Positions 6,958-14,776 of a stretch of DNA of 52,122 nucleotides are shown here, piece by piece. Within the stretch, counting starts at the first letter, position 1; each line of letters starts with the position of its first letter. The notes under the pieces were generated by a model. It was not told where the DNA came from. It ran no database searches and saw only the letters and a list, made by a program, of their open reading frames with translations. The stretch spans positions 17,268 through 69,389 of the forward strand of contig NZ_DHDZ01000035.1 of assembly GCF_002399615.1 (NCBI RefSeq). The letters are read 5' to 3'. The DNA is from Pedobacter sp. UBA4863. Lineage in GTDB: Bacteria; Bacteroidota; Bacteroidia; Sphingobacteriales; Sphingobacteriaceae. The position numbers were made by a program, and so were the translations under genes.

Positions 6958-9900
6958 GCAAACCTATAACTGAAGATAAAATAGAAAATTTCGCCTTGGA
7001 GGTACTTCAAGCTATGGGTTGGCAGTACATCCACGGCTTGGCTATTGCTCCGGGTGCAGAGCAAGCAGAAAGAGAAAACTTTGAACAGATAGTTTTGGTG
7101 GAGCGTTTACGCAAATCGGTTTCGGCACTAAACCCCACTATCCCATACGATGCACAGGAGCAAGCCGTACAAAAAGTGTTGCGGATATATTCGCCAGAAT
7201 TGTTGCATAACAACGAAACCTTTCATCAGCTATTAGTAGAAAAAGTAAAAATACCTTATCAGCAAGACGGCTTTGAACGCAGTTATGAGGTGGCTTTGAT
7301 TGATTTTGAAAATCCATTAAACAATGAATTTTTATGCGTTAATCAATACACCATAGTAGAAAAAAACCAAAACAAACGCCCCGATGTTTTGCTTTTTGTA
7401 AACGGTTTGCCGTTGGTTGTAATAGAACTAAAAAATGCCGCAGACGAAAACGCCACAATGCGAAAAGCGTTTGACCAACTACAAACCTACAAAGCCACCA
7501 TTCCAAGTTTGTTTACTTACAATGCCATTTGCGTAATATCAGACGGAATGGAATGTAAGGCAGGAAGTGTTTCTGCAGGCTACAGTCGTTTTATGGCTTG
7601 GAAAACAGCAGATGGCAAAAAAGAAGCATCAAGGTTTATCCCACAATTGGAAATTCTCCTCAAGGGAATGTTGAACCCTTCTACCCTATTAGATTTGGTT
7701 CGTAATTTTATTGTATTTGAAAAAAGTAAAAAAGAAGATACAAAAACAGGTATTACACAAATAGAAACCGTTAAAAAATTAGCGGCTTACCATCAATATT
7801 ACGCAGTAAATAAAGCGGTGCAATCTTCTATTATTGCATCAGGAATAAACGGAGACAAAAGAGGTGGTGTAGTTTGGCACACACAAGGTTCTGGCAAAAG
7901 TTTGAGTATGGTTTTTTATTCGGGAAAACTAATTACTGCTCCCGAAATGCAAAACCCAACCATTTTAGTAATTACTGACCGTAATGACTTAGATGACCAA
8001 CTATTTGACACCTTTGCCAATTCCAAACAGTTACTAAGGCAAGAACCTGTTCAAGCCAAAGACAGAGGGCATTTAAAAGAATTACTAAAAGTGGCAAGCG
8101 GCGGCATTGTATTTGCCACCATTCAAAAGTTTTTACCCGAAGACCAAAAATCGGTGTACGAGCAACTTTCAGAACGTAAAAATATTGTAGTAATTGCAGA
8201 TGAAGCCCACAGAACACAATACGGTTTTGAAGCATCCATCAAAGAAGTAAAAGACAAAGAAACCAAAGAAAAGATTGGAGAACGTATTGCGTATGGCTTC
8301 GCTAAATATATGCGGGATGCTTTACCAAATGCCACTTACATAGGTTTTACAGGAACACCTATTGAAGGCACAGATGTGAACACACCTCAAGTTTTCGGAC
8401 AGTATGTAGATGTGTATGATATTTCACAAGCCGTTGCAGATGGTGCAACCGTTCGTATTTATTACGAAAGTCGTTTGGCAAAAGTAAATTTAGATGAAGA
8501 AGGCAAACGCCTGATTGAAGAATTTGATGCAGAACTGGAACAAGACGAAGAAATCACAGACCAACAAAAGGCAAAAGCCAAATACACCAAATTGGAAGCG
8601 ATTGTTGGAAATGAAGAACGCATCAAAAATTTAGCAAAAGACATCGTAAACCATTCTGAACAACGCCAAAAGGTATTTGACGGGAAAGGAATGATTGTAG
8701 CAATGAGCCGAAGAATTGCAGCCAATTTATACAAAGAAATTATCGCTCTAAGACCAGAATGGCACAATGACGATTTAAGCAAAGGAGTTATTAAAGTTGT
8801 AATGACTTCAACAAGTGCTGACGGGCCTGAAATGCAACGCCACAACACCACCAAACAACAGCGTAAAAATTTAGCAGAACGAATGAAAGACCCTGCCGAC
8901 CCTTTGCGTTTGGTGATTGTTCGTGATATGTGGCTGACAGGTTTTGATGCACCTTGCTTGCATACCCTTTACATTGACAAACCAATGAGAGGACATAATT
9001 TAATGCAAGCTATTGCAAGGGTAAACCGTGTTTTCAAAGACAAGCCAGGCGGTTTAGTTGTTGATTATTTAGGAATAGCAACCGACCTTAAAAAAGCATT
9101 GTCTTTCTATTCAGATGCTGGAGGTAAAGGCGAACCAACTTTAGATTTGGAAAAAGCAATTGCCTTAATGAATGAAAAATTTGAAGTAGTTCAACAGTTT
9201 TTTAATGAAGAAGCAAAAACACAAAATGATATAGTTGCCGAAGAACCGGAAGCTTACTATGCAAATAGTTTCAAGTTTAATTACAGACGATTTTTTAATG
9301 TTGAGGCGAAAGAAAAAATGTCTATTATTCTGCAAACAGAAGAACATATTTTAGGCTTGGAAGATGGCAAAACACGTTTTATTAGAGAAGTAACGCTGTT
9401 AAGTCAGGCTTTTGCATTGTCTATTCCACACGAAAGAGCAATGGAAATCAAAGATGATATTGCATTTTTTCAAGCTGTAAAAGCAAGACTTGTAAAATTT
9501 GAAGGAACAGGAACTGGCAAATCGGACATTGAAATTGAGACAGCTATTAAACAAATAGTTGATGAAGCATTGAGTAGCGACAACGTAATTGACATTTTTG
9601 AAGCAGCAGGAATTGACAAGCCCGAAATATCTGGATTAGAAGTGCTTTCAGACGAATTTCTTTTAGAAGTAAAAGGAATGAAGCACCAAAATTTAGCTTT
9701 AGAACTTTTAAAGAAACTATTGAATGACGAAATAAAAACACGTTCCAAAACCAATTTGGTAAAGAGCAAAAAACTATTAGAAATGTTGGAAGGAGCTATT
9801 AAACGCTACCAAAACAACTTACTGACAACGGCAGAAATTATACAGGAACTCATCAACATTGCAAAGGAAATTAAAGAAACCGACAAAGAAGGAGAACGAC

Positions 9901-10193
9901 TTGGATTAACAAAAGACGAAGTTGCTTTTTATAATGCTTTAGAGATAAACGACAGTGCTGTAATTATTTTGGGTGACGACCAACTAAGGGAAATTGCAAG
10001 AGAGATAACCGAAAAAGTAAAAGCAAACGCAACCATTGACTGGACAATAAGAGAAAGTGCAAGAGCAAGACTTATGGTAATTGTAAAACGGACATTGACT
10101 AAGTGGGGTTATCCGCCAGACAAGCAAGCTAAAGCAATTGAGACCGTTTTAAAACAAGCAGAACTAATGGCAGACTTCTTTACAAAAGACTAA
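6954..10193 (+). CDS. hsdR: type I restriction endonuclease subunit R
   Basis: This is the motor and nuclease subunit of the type I system, which translocates DNA by ATP hydrolysis and cuts it far from the recognition site. The 1079-residue protein has an N-terminal PDDEXK nuclease (D144 in RPDVLLF, E158 and K160 in VVIELKN). An SF2 helicase core follows: Walker A QGSGKS at 311-316, DEAH at 416-419, and a motif III block GFTGTPI. The second RecA domain carries VRDMWLTGFDAP and QAIARVNR. The C-terminal part is helical. It overlaps the DUF1016 gene by four bases and ends the operon. No break or missing motif was found, so the enzyme should be active. Confidence 0.97.
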   Translation: MSKPITEDKIENFALEVLQAMGWQYIHGLAIAPGAEQAERENFEQIVLVERLRKSVSALNPTIPYDAQEQAVQKVLRIYSPELLHNNETFHQLLVEKVKIPYQQDGFERSYEVALIDFENPLNNEFLCVNQYTIVEKNQNKRPDVLLFVNGLPLVVIELKNAADENATMRKAFDQLQTYKATIPSLFTYNAICVISDGMECKAGSVSAGYSRFMAWKTADGKKEASRFIPQLEILLKGMLNPSTLLDLVRNFIVFEKSKKEDTKTGITQIETVKKLAAYHQYYAVNKAVQSSIIASGINGDKRGGVVWHTQGSGKSLSMVFYSGKLITAPEMQNPTILVITDRNDLDDQLFDTFANSKQLLRQEPVQAKDRGHLKELLKVASGGIVFATIQKFLPEDQKSVYEQLSERKNIVVIADEAHRTQYGFEASIKEVKDKETKEKIGERIAYGFAKYMRDALPNATYIGFTGTPIEGTDVNTPQVFGQYVDVYDISQAVADGATVRIYYESRLAKVNLDEEGKRLIEEFDAELEQDEEITDQQKAKAKYTKLEAIVGNEERIKNLAKDIVNHSEQRQKVFDGKGMIVAMSRRIAANLYKEIIALRPEWHNDDLSKGVIKVVMTSTSADGPEMQRHNTTKQQRKNLAERMKDPADPLRLVIVRDMWLTGFDAPCLHTLYIDKPMRGHNLMQAIARVNRVFKDKPGGLVVDYLGIATDLKKALSFYSDAGGKGEPTLDLEKAIALMNEKFEVVQQFFNEEAKTQNDIVAEEPEAYYANSFKFNYRRFFNVEAKEKMSIILQTEEHILGLEDGKTRFIREVTLLSQAFALSIPHERAMEIKDDIAFFQAVKARLVKFEGTGTGKSDIEIETAIKQIVDEALSSDNVIDIFEAAGIDKPEISGLEVLSDEFLLEVKGMKHQNLALELLKKLLNDEIKTRSKTNLVKSKKLLEMLEGAIKRYQNNLLTTAEIIQELINIAKEIKETDKEGERLGLTKDEVAFYNALEINDSAVIILGDDQLREIAREITEKVKANATIDWTIRESARARLMVIVKRTLTKWGYPPDKQAKAIETVLKQAELMADFFTKD

Positions 10194-10483
10194 GCACAGA
10201 CATTTGGTGGCACATTTGTATTTTTTCCAACGCACAAAGCCGAGTAAAAAATCCAAAAGAGCCACCAAGCCAACGCAAAACGACACGACAAACAATGAAC
10301 GAAATAACCACGACAGACAGAAGGGCAGCTTGTAACAGCAGTTTGGCAAAATGGCGGGTTTAGTGCTAAATTCAAGTTCAGTTCTTCGATTGAACTTTTG
10401 TGCAAAACTGAACATTTGTGCTTCGATTTCCGCCACTTCGCCAAGCTGCAAAACGTTATGTGCTATATTAAATCGACAACGAA
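10194..10483. other. structured noncoding segment after the hsd operon
   Basis: No gene is seen. It contains an 8-bp hairpin (ttggtggc/gccaccaa, about 10205-10267) and the element shared with 718-750. An aagttca/tgaactt hairpin lies near 10370-10400. The segment ends in aacgttatgtgc (10453-10464), whose reverse complement gcacataac opens the next intergenic repeat at 11135. The following ORF is thus framed by gttatgtgc and gcacataac, like a gene cassette. Confidence 0.55.
10210..10241 (+). repeat. second copy of the short element flanking the hsd operon
   Basis: This segment matches 718-750 in the same orientation (gcacatttg, T-rich middle, ccaacgcac, aagcc). Together the two copies frame the seven-gene operon. 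The similarity is short and imperfect, so chance or a common structural theme remains possible. Confidence 0.5.
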
Positions 10484-11143
10484 ATGACTTGGTTACAAGG
10501 TGGACCTTTTTTAGAAATTAGCTTTCTGCTGACACTTGAGTTGGACAGACACTCCTTGGCTGACAACATTTTGACTACACTACAATCTTTCAAACCAGCA
10601 GTTGACTTTGCGACAACTGAAACCGAGTTAAAAGAAAAGGTTTCAGAGTTTGAAATTGGTTATCTTGACAATGATAAAGACCCGACTTCAAAAGTTTACC
10701 ACCAAACTCAAATTCCTATTTATGTTGACATTGACGGAAAACGAAAATCAATTTTATCGCTGAGACAAGTTTCAAACAAATTCATTGCAGTTGACTTTTG
10801 GTTCTTTGGTTCGGAGTTGGACGCACCTGAATGGAACCAACAAGGTATAACTATTGACCAACTTCCATTTTTTCAGGACTTTCTAAATATACTGTTTGAC
10901 AGGTTTGATTTTGTAATTGGAACTGTGGGTTACGAAGTGTCGGTGACAGACTTATTTGTCACAAATGAAACTTGGCCAAACGAAAAATATAACCTTGACA
11001 ATATCAACAAGCAATCATTGCAAGTTGACAATTACTTTTCACTGATTATAGCTAATAAAAAATATGTAGACTTGCACGGGACAAACGGTGTTTTTACAAC
11101 AGGACAAAAACAGACACTTGGAAAAGAGAAATACAGCACATAA
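10484..11143 (+). CDS. hypothetical protein in accessory cassette
   Basis: I do not recognise this 219-residue protein. It has no signal peptide or membrane segment and looks like a soluble alpha/beta protein. It is rich in Asp and aromatic residues, with blocks such as FIAVDFWFFGSELDAPEWN (about 103-121) and FFQDFLNILFDRFDF. The ATG start follows the aacgttatgtgc boundary by about 20 bases, and the stop lies immediately before the first long repeat. Size and setting would fit an immunity or small accessory protein, but nothing in the sequence proves that. Confidence 0.7.
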   Translation: MTWLQGGPFLEISFLLTLELDRHSLADNILTTLQSFKPAVDFATTETELKEKVSEFEIGYLDNDKDPTSKVYHQTQIPIYVDIDGKRKSILSLRQVSNKFIAVDFWFFGSELDAPEWNQQGITIDQLPFFQDFLNILFDRFDFVIGTVGYEVSVTDLFVTNETWPNEKYNLDNINKQSLQVDNYFSLIIANKKYVDLHGTNGVFTTGQKQTLGKEKYST

Positions 11144-11352
11144 CACGGGGGTTCCTTTGTAAAACAGTATTCCTTGAACCAAGTTAATCATTTAGCGCAA
11201 GTCTTAGCGCCATAGACCGAGCAGCAGCCCGACTTGTGCTTATTATTCTCAAACTAGAATAGAAAACAAACGATCACAAAGCAAATACTGACAGACACAA
11301 GTCATCTTGCCCTCAAACCCGAACACACACAAGACTTGCGCCAAACTTAGGC
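11139..11352 (+). repeat. long repeat, copy A, upstream of the toxin-antitoxin pair
   Basis: This ~214-base noncoding unit is almost identical to 12002-12215, with only a few substitutions and single-base indels. It contains nested inverted arms: outer gcgcaagtctt (11195-11205) with aagacttgcgc (11331-11341), and inner gacttgtg (11231-11238) with cacaagtc (11296-11303). A single strand could therefore fold into a long cruciform-like hairpin. Copies A and B are direct repeats around the ParD/ParE genes. Part of the unit is also present reversed at 285-345. Confidence 0.92.
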
Positions 11353-11396
11353 GGTAACCAGTTTTGAACAGCCATCCCAAATTTCAACAGAAAATA

Positions 11397-11428
11397 TTTG
11401 TGCAAAATACCAACAATTGGTATCTTTG
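11397..11428 (+). promoter_or_regulatory. promoter of the toxin-antitoxin operon
   Basis: A TTTG -33 box (11397-11400) and a TATCTTTG -7 box (11421-11428) are separated by 20 bases, matching the Bacteroidota promoter consensus. Transcription would begin about 10-15 bases before the antitoxin start codon. Confidence 0.7.
11407..11423. promoter_or_regulatory. operator-like palindrome within the toxin-antitoxin promoter
   Basis: ataccaa and ttggtat form a perfect 7-bp inverted repeat with a 3-base spacer. It lies between the -33 and -7 boxes and overlaps the latter. ParD-type ribbon-helix-helix antitoxins repress their own promoter, so this is a natural autoregulatory operator. Confidence 0.6.
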
Positions 11429-11444
11429 AACAAAGATTTGAATT

Positions 11445-11693
11445 ATGGCTAAAAATACATCAATATTATTAGGAGATTATTTTGATAACTTCATTAATCA
11501 ACAAGTTCAATCAGGGAAATTTTCATCCGCAAGCGAGGTTGTGAGAGCTGCTTTGAGAATGTTTGAATACGAAGAAACCAAAAAAACTGAACTCATTAAA
11601 GAATTAAAGAAAGGCGAAAAATCTGGCTTTGTGAAAGATTTTAACAGAGATGCTTTTCTGTCCAAACTTCATCAAAAACATCTTGTAAAATAA
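11445..11693 (+). CDS. parD: ParD-family antitoxin (ribbon-helix-helix)
   Basis: This 82-residue type II antitoxin has an N-terminal ribbon-helix-helix DNA-binding fold (NTSILLGDYFDNFINQQV) followed by the ParD signature GKFSSASEVVRAALRMFE (about 24-41). The charged C-terminal tail would bind the toxin. It should neutralise the downstream ParE-like toxin and repress the operon through the palindrome at 11407-11423. Its stop codon overlaps the toxin start by one base. The pair sits alone between two direct repeats, as expected for a mobile cassette or a stabiliser of the neighbouring island. Confidence 0.9.
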   Translation: MAKNTSILLGDYFDNFINQQVQSGKFSSASEVVRAALRMFEYEETKKTELIKELKKGEKSGFVKDFNRDAFLSKLHQKHLVK

Positions 11694-11992
11694 TGAAGTA
11701 TAAAATCAGTAACGAAGCTCAAAATGACCTCGAAAACATTTGGCTTTATACTTTTGAAACTTGGTCAACAGAACAAGCTGACCGATATTATAACCTAATA
11801 TTTGACGAAATTGAATTCATAGCCGAAAATCCAATCTTTGGAAAAGATTACAATCACGTACGAAAAGGTTATTATCGTTCAAAAGTAAAATCACACTTCG
11901 TTTTCTATAAAATCAATCAGAAAGAAAGTTTAGTTGAAATTATTAGAGTATTACACCAACAAATGGACATAGAGAATAGACTAAACTACTAA
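11693..11992 (+). CDS. parE: ParE/RelE-superfamily toxin
   Basis: The 99-residue toxin has the RelE/ParE fold. It begins with the strand YKISNEAQNDLENIWLYT, continues with a helix containing ADRYYNLIFDEIEFIAENP, then VRKGYYRSKVKSHFVFYKI, and ends with IIRVLHQQMD. The GYYRSKVKSHFVFY segment is typical of ParE-type toxins, which poison DNA gyrase, rather than of mRNA-cleaving RelE. The exact target cannot be fixed from sequence. It is translationally coupled to the antitoxin and intact. Confidence 0.9.
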   Translation: MKYKISNEAQNDLENIWLYTFETWSTEQADRYYNLIFDEIEFIAENPIFGKDYNHVRKGYYRSKVKSHFVFYKINQKESLVEIIRVLHQQMDIENRLNY

Positions 11993-12001
11993 TACTGGCT
12001 A

Positions 12002-12215
12002 CACATAACAAGGGTTCCTATTTAAAGCAGTATTCCTTGAACCAAGTTAATCATTTAGCGCAAGTCTTAGCGCCATAGACCGAGCAGCAGCCCGACTTGT
12101 GCTTATTATTCTAAAACTAGAATAGAAAACAAACGATCACAAAGCAAATGCTAACAGACACAAGTCATCTTGCCCTCAAACCCGAACACACACAAGACTT
12201 GCGCCAACTTAGGCA
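12002..12215 (+). repeat. long repeat, copy B, downstream of the toxin-antitoxin pair
   Basis: This is a near-identical direct copy of 11139-11352 with the same nested arms (gcgcaagtctt 12058-12068 with aagacttgcgc 12194-12204). Its outer edges also pair: taacaagggtt (12006-12016) with aacccgtta (12228-12236), leaving two unpaired bases. This layout resembles an integron attC-type folded site, though no integrase gene is in the window. Confidence 0.92.
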
Positions 12216-12308
12216 GCACAAATTAGCAACCCGTTACACCAAACAAAATCTCCTTTCTAAAAACATTTTAACCCTCATGCTGTTAAGTATTAAAAATCAT
12301 TTAACAGT

Positions 12309-12485
12309 ATGAAAAAATTAATGCCCCTAACGCTAATTACTTTATTAGCCACCACATTTAGCAGTTGCGGACTAATTGAAGGAATTTTTAAAGCCGGTAT
12401 GTGGACCGGAATTATCATTGTTGTTTTAGCAATTGCATTGGTAGTTTGGCTGGCAGCAAAACTTTTTGGTGGCCGCAAAGACTAG
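12309..12485 (+). CDS. small lipoprotein with one membrane segment
   Basis: This 58-residue ORF has a signal peptide and a lipobox ending at C20 (TFSSC). After a short linker (GLIEGIFKAG) comes a strongly hydrophobic segment (about 33-51) and a basic tail GGRKD. I recall similar tiny proteins in Sphingobacteriaceae that databases sometimes mislabel as phosphatidate cytidylyltransferase; there is no basis here for enzyme activity. Its stop abuts the convergent DUF721 gene. Codon use and the clear lipobox support a real gene. Confidence 0.7.
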   Translation: MKKLMPLTLITLLATTFSSCGLIEGIFKAGMWTGIIIVVLAIALVVWLAAKLFGGRKD

Positions 12486-12776
12486 CTATAAAAAAACAAT
12501 ATCGGTAATTACCTGCGAGCCAGATTTTTCATTCAGCTTATCAACAATAGCGCTTTTAACCATCAATAACTCATTTTTTACCACAGACGATTCTATGCGT
12601 ACAAATAGTTTCTTTTGGTGAATGTAAATTTGCTTGGTTCTGTTGGCAACGGCACTTCCCATAATTTCGGGCCACATGGCCAATATGCCTGTTTCATCAA
12701 ACTTACCACGAAGCTTATAATGGTTTAACAGCTTATCAATAGCTTGTTTTAAAGTAATGTCGTTTGGTTTACGCAT
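12486..12776 (-). CDS. DUF721 (DciA-like) domain protein
   Basis: This 96-residue protein belongs to DUF721, the family that includes DciA, a loader or partner of the replicative helicase in many bacteria that lack DnaC. The core is WPEIMGSAVANRTKQIYIHQKKLFVRIESSVVKNELLM (about 30-68). The start overlaps the end of recF by eight bases, an arrangement typical of Bacteroidota that ties it to replication and repair. The helicase-loading role here is inference from the family. Confidence 0.85.
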   Translation of the reverse strand: MRKPNDITLKQAIDKLLNHYKLRGKFDETGILAMWPEIMGSAVANRTKQIYIHQKKLFVRIESSVVKNELLMVKSAIVDKLNEKSGSQVITDIVFL

Positions 12777-13872
12777 GCCCTACCCCTCCATCTTCAACTT
12801 CAAACAAATCTATTTCTACCGCAATTTCATTAAAAACAGTTTGCACCCGGCCTTTATTTGCATCAGTAATAAAAATTTGCCCAAAATCGTGGTGCGAAAC
12901 CATTTCCATTAGTTTATGAATACGATGATTATCTAATTTATCAAAAATATCATCTAATAATAATAAAGGCTTAAAATTCTTAAACTTTTGTAGATAGCTA
13001 TACTGTGCCAATTTTAATGCAATCAAAAAAGATTTTTGCTGCCCCTGCGATCCAAACTTTTTCATGGGCATACCTGCAATCTCAAATTGTAGTTCGTCTT
13101 TATGGATACCCGTTGTAGTGCGCTCTAACAACCTATCTTTTTCTATAGACTGTGCCAAAAGATTTTCAAAACTCTGCTCGTTCAATTGCGACTGATAGGT
13201 TAACGAAACCTGCTCGGCATCGCTAGTTAAAAAGCGGTAATGCTTATCAAAAAAAGGAATAAAATCTAGCAAAAACTGCTTACGCTTTTCAAAAATCACC
13301 GTACCCGAATGCACCAACTGTTCGTCTAAAATTTGCAGCAAAGCTACGTCTAGTGTTCTTGTTGCCGCTATTTGCTTTAACAGGGCATTTCTATTTAACA
13401 GGTGTTTGTTATAAACAATCAGCTCGTCTAGGTACCTGCTATCAGTCTGCGAAATTACGTTATCTATAAACCTCCTACGCTCCTCACTACCGTCTATAAT
13501 GAGGTTAATATCGTATGGAGAAATCATGACCACCGGAAATAAACCGATATGATTGGCCAGTTTATCGTATTCTTTTTTGTTTCTCTTAAAAGATTTTTTC
13601 TGATTGCGCTTTAAGCCACAAGAAATTTTCTCATTCTTATCGTCCCGATCAAAATCGCCCTGCACCAAAAATAATTCTTCTCCTGTTTTAATTTGCTGGC
13701 TATCTATCGGATTGAAATAACTTTTACATAAGCACAAATAATGTATGGCATCTAGCAAATTGGTTTTTCCTGCTCCGTTATTACCTACAAAGGCATTTAC
13801 CGTCTTCGTAAAGCGCAAATCGGCAGTGCTATAATTTTTGAAATTTAGTAGGGTAAGATTTTTAAGCCGCAT
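12769..13872 (-). CDS. recF: DNA replication and repair protein RecF
   Basis: RecF is an SMC-like ATPase that helps RecO and RecR load RecA at gapped DNA. The 367-residue protein has Walker A GNNGAGKT (30-37), a central helical region, and a C-terminal block LLLLDDIFDKLDNHR carrying Walker B and D-loop residues. A SQGQQKS signature (about 273-279) precedes it. Length and motifs are normal. A TAnnTTTG box on the minus strand (13883-13890) ends ten bases before the ATG, so the mRNA leader is very short. The gene is transcribed divergently from the TPR gene. Confidence 0.97.
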   Translation of the reverse strand: MRLKNLTLLNFKNYSTADLRFTKTVNAFVGNNGAGKTNLLDAIHYLCLCKSYFNPIDSQQIKTGEELFLVQGDFDRDDKNEKISCGLKRNQKKSFKRNKKEYDKLANHIGLFPVVMISPYDINLIIDGSEERRRFIDNVISQTDSRYLDELIVYNKHLLNRNALLKQIAATRTLDVALLQILDEQLVHSGTVIFEKRKQFLLDFIPFFDKHYRFLTSDAEQVSLTYQSQLNEQSFENLLAQSIEKDRLLERTTTGIHKDELQFEIAGMPMKKFGSQGQQKSFLIALKLAQYSYLQKFKNFKPLLLLDDIFDKLDNHRIHKLMEMVSHHDFGQIFITDANKGRVQTVFNEIAVEIDLFEVEDGGVGHA

Positions 13873-13966
13873 AATAGAAAGTCAAAGTTACCCATTTTTA
13901 CACTAGCTCATATACTTAACTTTAATTAAATGATTTAAAAAGAGTTGATACTTTAAATGAAAAATG

Positions 13967-13974
13967 TATTTTTG
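13967..13974 (+). promoter_or_regulatory. -7 promoter box of the TPR protein gene
   Basis: tatttttg matches TAnnTTTG, with a ttg at 13945-13947 as -33 element 19 bases before it. The box lies downstream of an in-frame ATG at 13957. This argues that the real start is the ATG at 13999. Confidence 0.6.
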
Positions 13975-13998
13975 CAATCCTTTAATTTTAAACTAAAA

Positions 13999-14667
13999 AT
14001 GTCTGCAACACAGAAAGAAACAGCACAACCGGTAAAAAAAGGTTCATTTATCCAAGAAAACACTAAAAGTTTAGCTTTTATTGCTGGTGCAATAATTGTT
14101 TTAGTTGGTATTTTTATCTGGTATCAGGGCGTATATCTTAAAAATAGAGCCGAAGAAGCCGCTAATCAAATGTTTAAAGCAGAACAATTTGTGGGTATAG
14201 ACTCGTTAGCCAATAAAGCCATCAATGGCGAGGGCGGCTACCCTGGCTTGGAGAAAATTGCAGAGGAGTATGAAAATACAAAATCGGCTAACTTGGCTAA
14301 CCTTTACCTAGGCGGTATTTACTTGCGTAAAGGCGAGTACAAAAAAGCAATTGATGCCTTGAGCAAATACAGTGCAACCGGTAGTCCCGTAACAGATCCA
14401 TTAGCTTTAGGCTTATTGGGTGATGCTTACAGCGAGCTAAAAGATTACAAACAAGCCGCTACTTATTACAAAAAAGCAATTGACAAATCTACCAACAAGT
14501 TTACCTCTCCTATGTTCCTTAAAAAATTAGGCTTGGTTAACGAAACTTTAAAAGACTTTAAAGCTGCCGAAGAAAGTTATACCAAAATAAAAACTCAATT
14601 CCCAGAAAGCCAAGAAGCGCAAATGATTGATTCTTATATTGCTAGAGTTGCTGCTCAAGTAAAATAA
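13999..14667 (+). CDS. membrane-anchored tetratricopeptide-repeat protein
   Basis: The 222-residue protein has a short cytoplasmic N-terminus, one membrane segment (LAFIAGAIIVLVGIFIWY, about 25-42), and then an extracytoplasmic domain with TPR repeats (from about 90 to the end; for example ANLYLGGIYLRKGEYKKAIDAL and LGLLGDAYSELKDYKQAATYYKKAI). The layout resembles YfgM-type ancillary proteins of the envelope. I chose the ATG at 13999 because the promoter box at 13967-13974 lies inside the longer frame and the first 14 residues of that frame are not protein-like. A terminator follows the gene. Confidence 0.85.
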   Translation: MSATQKETAQPVKKGSFIQENTKSLAFIAGAIIVLVGIFIWYQGVYLKNRAEEAANQMFKAEQFVGIDSLANKAINGEGGYPGLEKIAEEYENTKSANLANLYLGGIYLRKGEYKKAIDALSKYSATGSPVTDPLALGLLGDAYSELKDYKQAATYYKKAIDKSTNKFTSPMFLKKLGLVNETLKDFKAAEESYTKIKTQFPESQEAQMIDSYIARVAAQVK

Positions 14668-14689
14668 TTTTCCGTAATACGGATTTGAA

Positions 14690-14718
14690 AGCCTCGAATT
14701 TAGTTCGGGGCTTTTTTA
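14690..14718 (+). terminator. intrinsic terminator after the TPR gene
   Basis: agcctcgaa and ttcggggct form a 9-bp stem with one G-T pair, and a run of six T follows. Confidence 0.8.
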
Positions 14719-14742
14719 TGCACAAAAATCTTTCGCCCTTAC

Positions 14743-14772
14743 TTTGCCCCAACAATGAAAAGCCTATATTTG
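14743..14772 (+). promoter_or_regulatory. ribH promoter
   Basis: TTTG at 14743-14746 and TATATTTG at 14765-14772 are 18 bases apart. Only four bases separate the -7 box from the ATG at 14777, so transcription probably begins at or next to the start codon (leaderless mRNA). Confidence 0.7.
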
Positions 14773-14776
14773 CGGC

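Noticed and set aside
12309..12485. Annotation of the small lipoprotein as phosphatidate cytidylyltransferase
   Set aside because: At 58 residues it cannot hold that enzyme; the label I recall from databases appears to be an error.
13957..13998. Upstream start for the TPR protein
   Set aside because: The promoter -7 box (13967-13974) lies inside this stretch, so it would not be transcribed.
14743..14776. FMN riboswitch before ribH
   Set aside because: The leader between promoter and start codon is essentially absent, leaving no room for a riboswitch.
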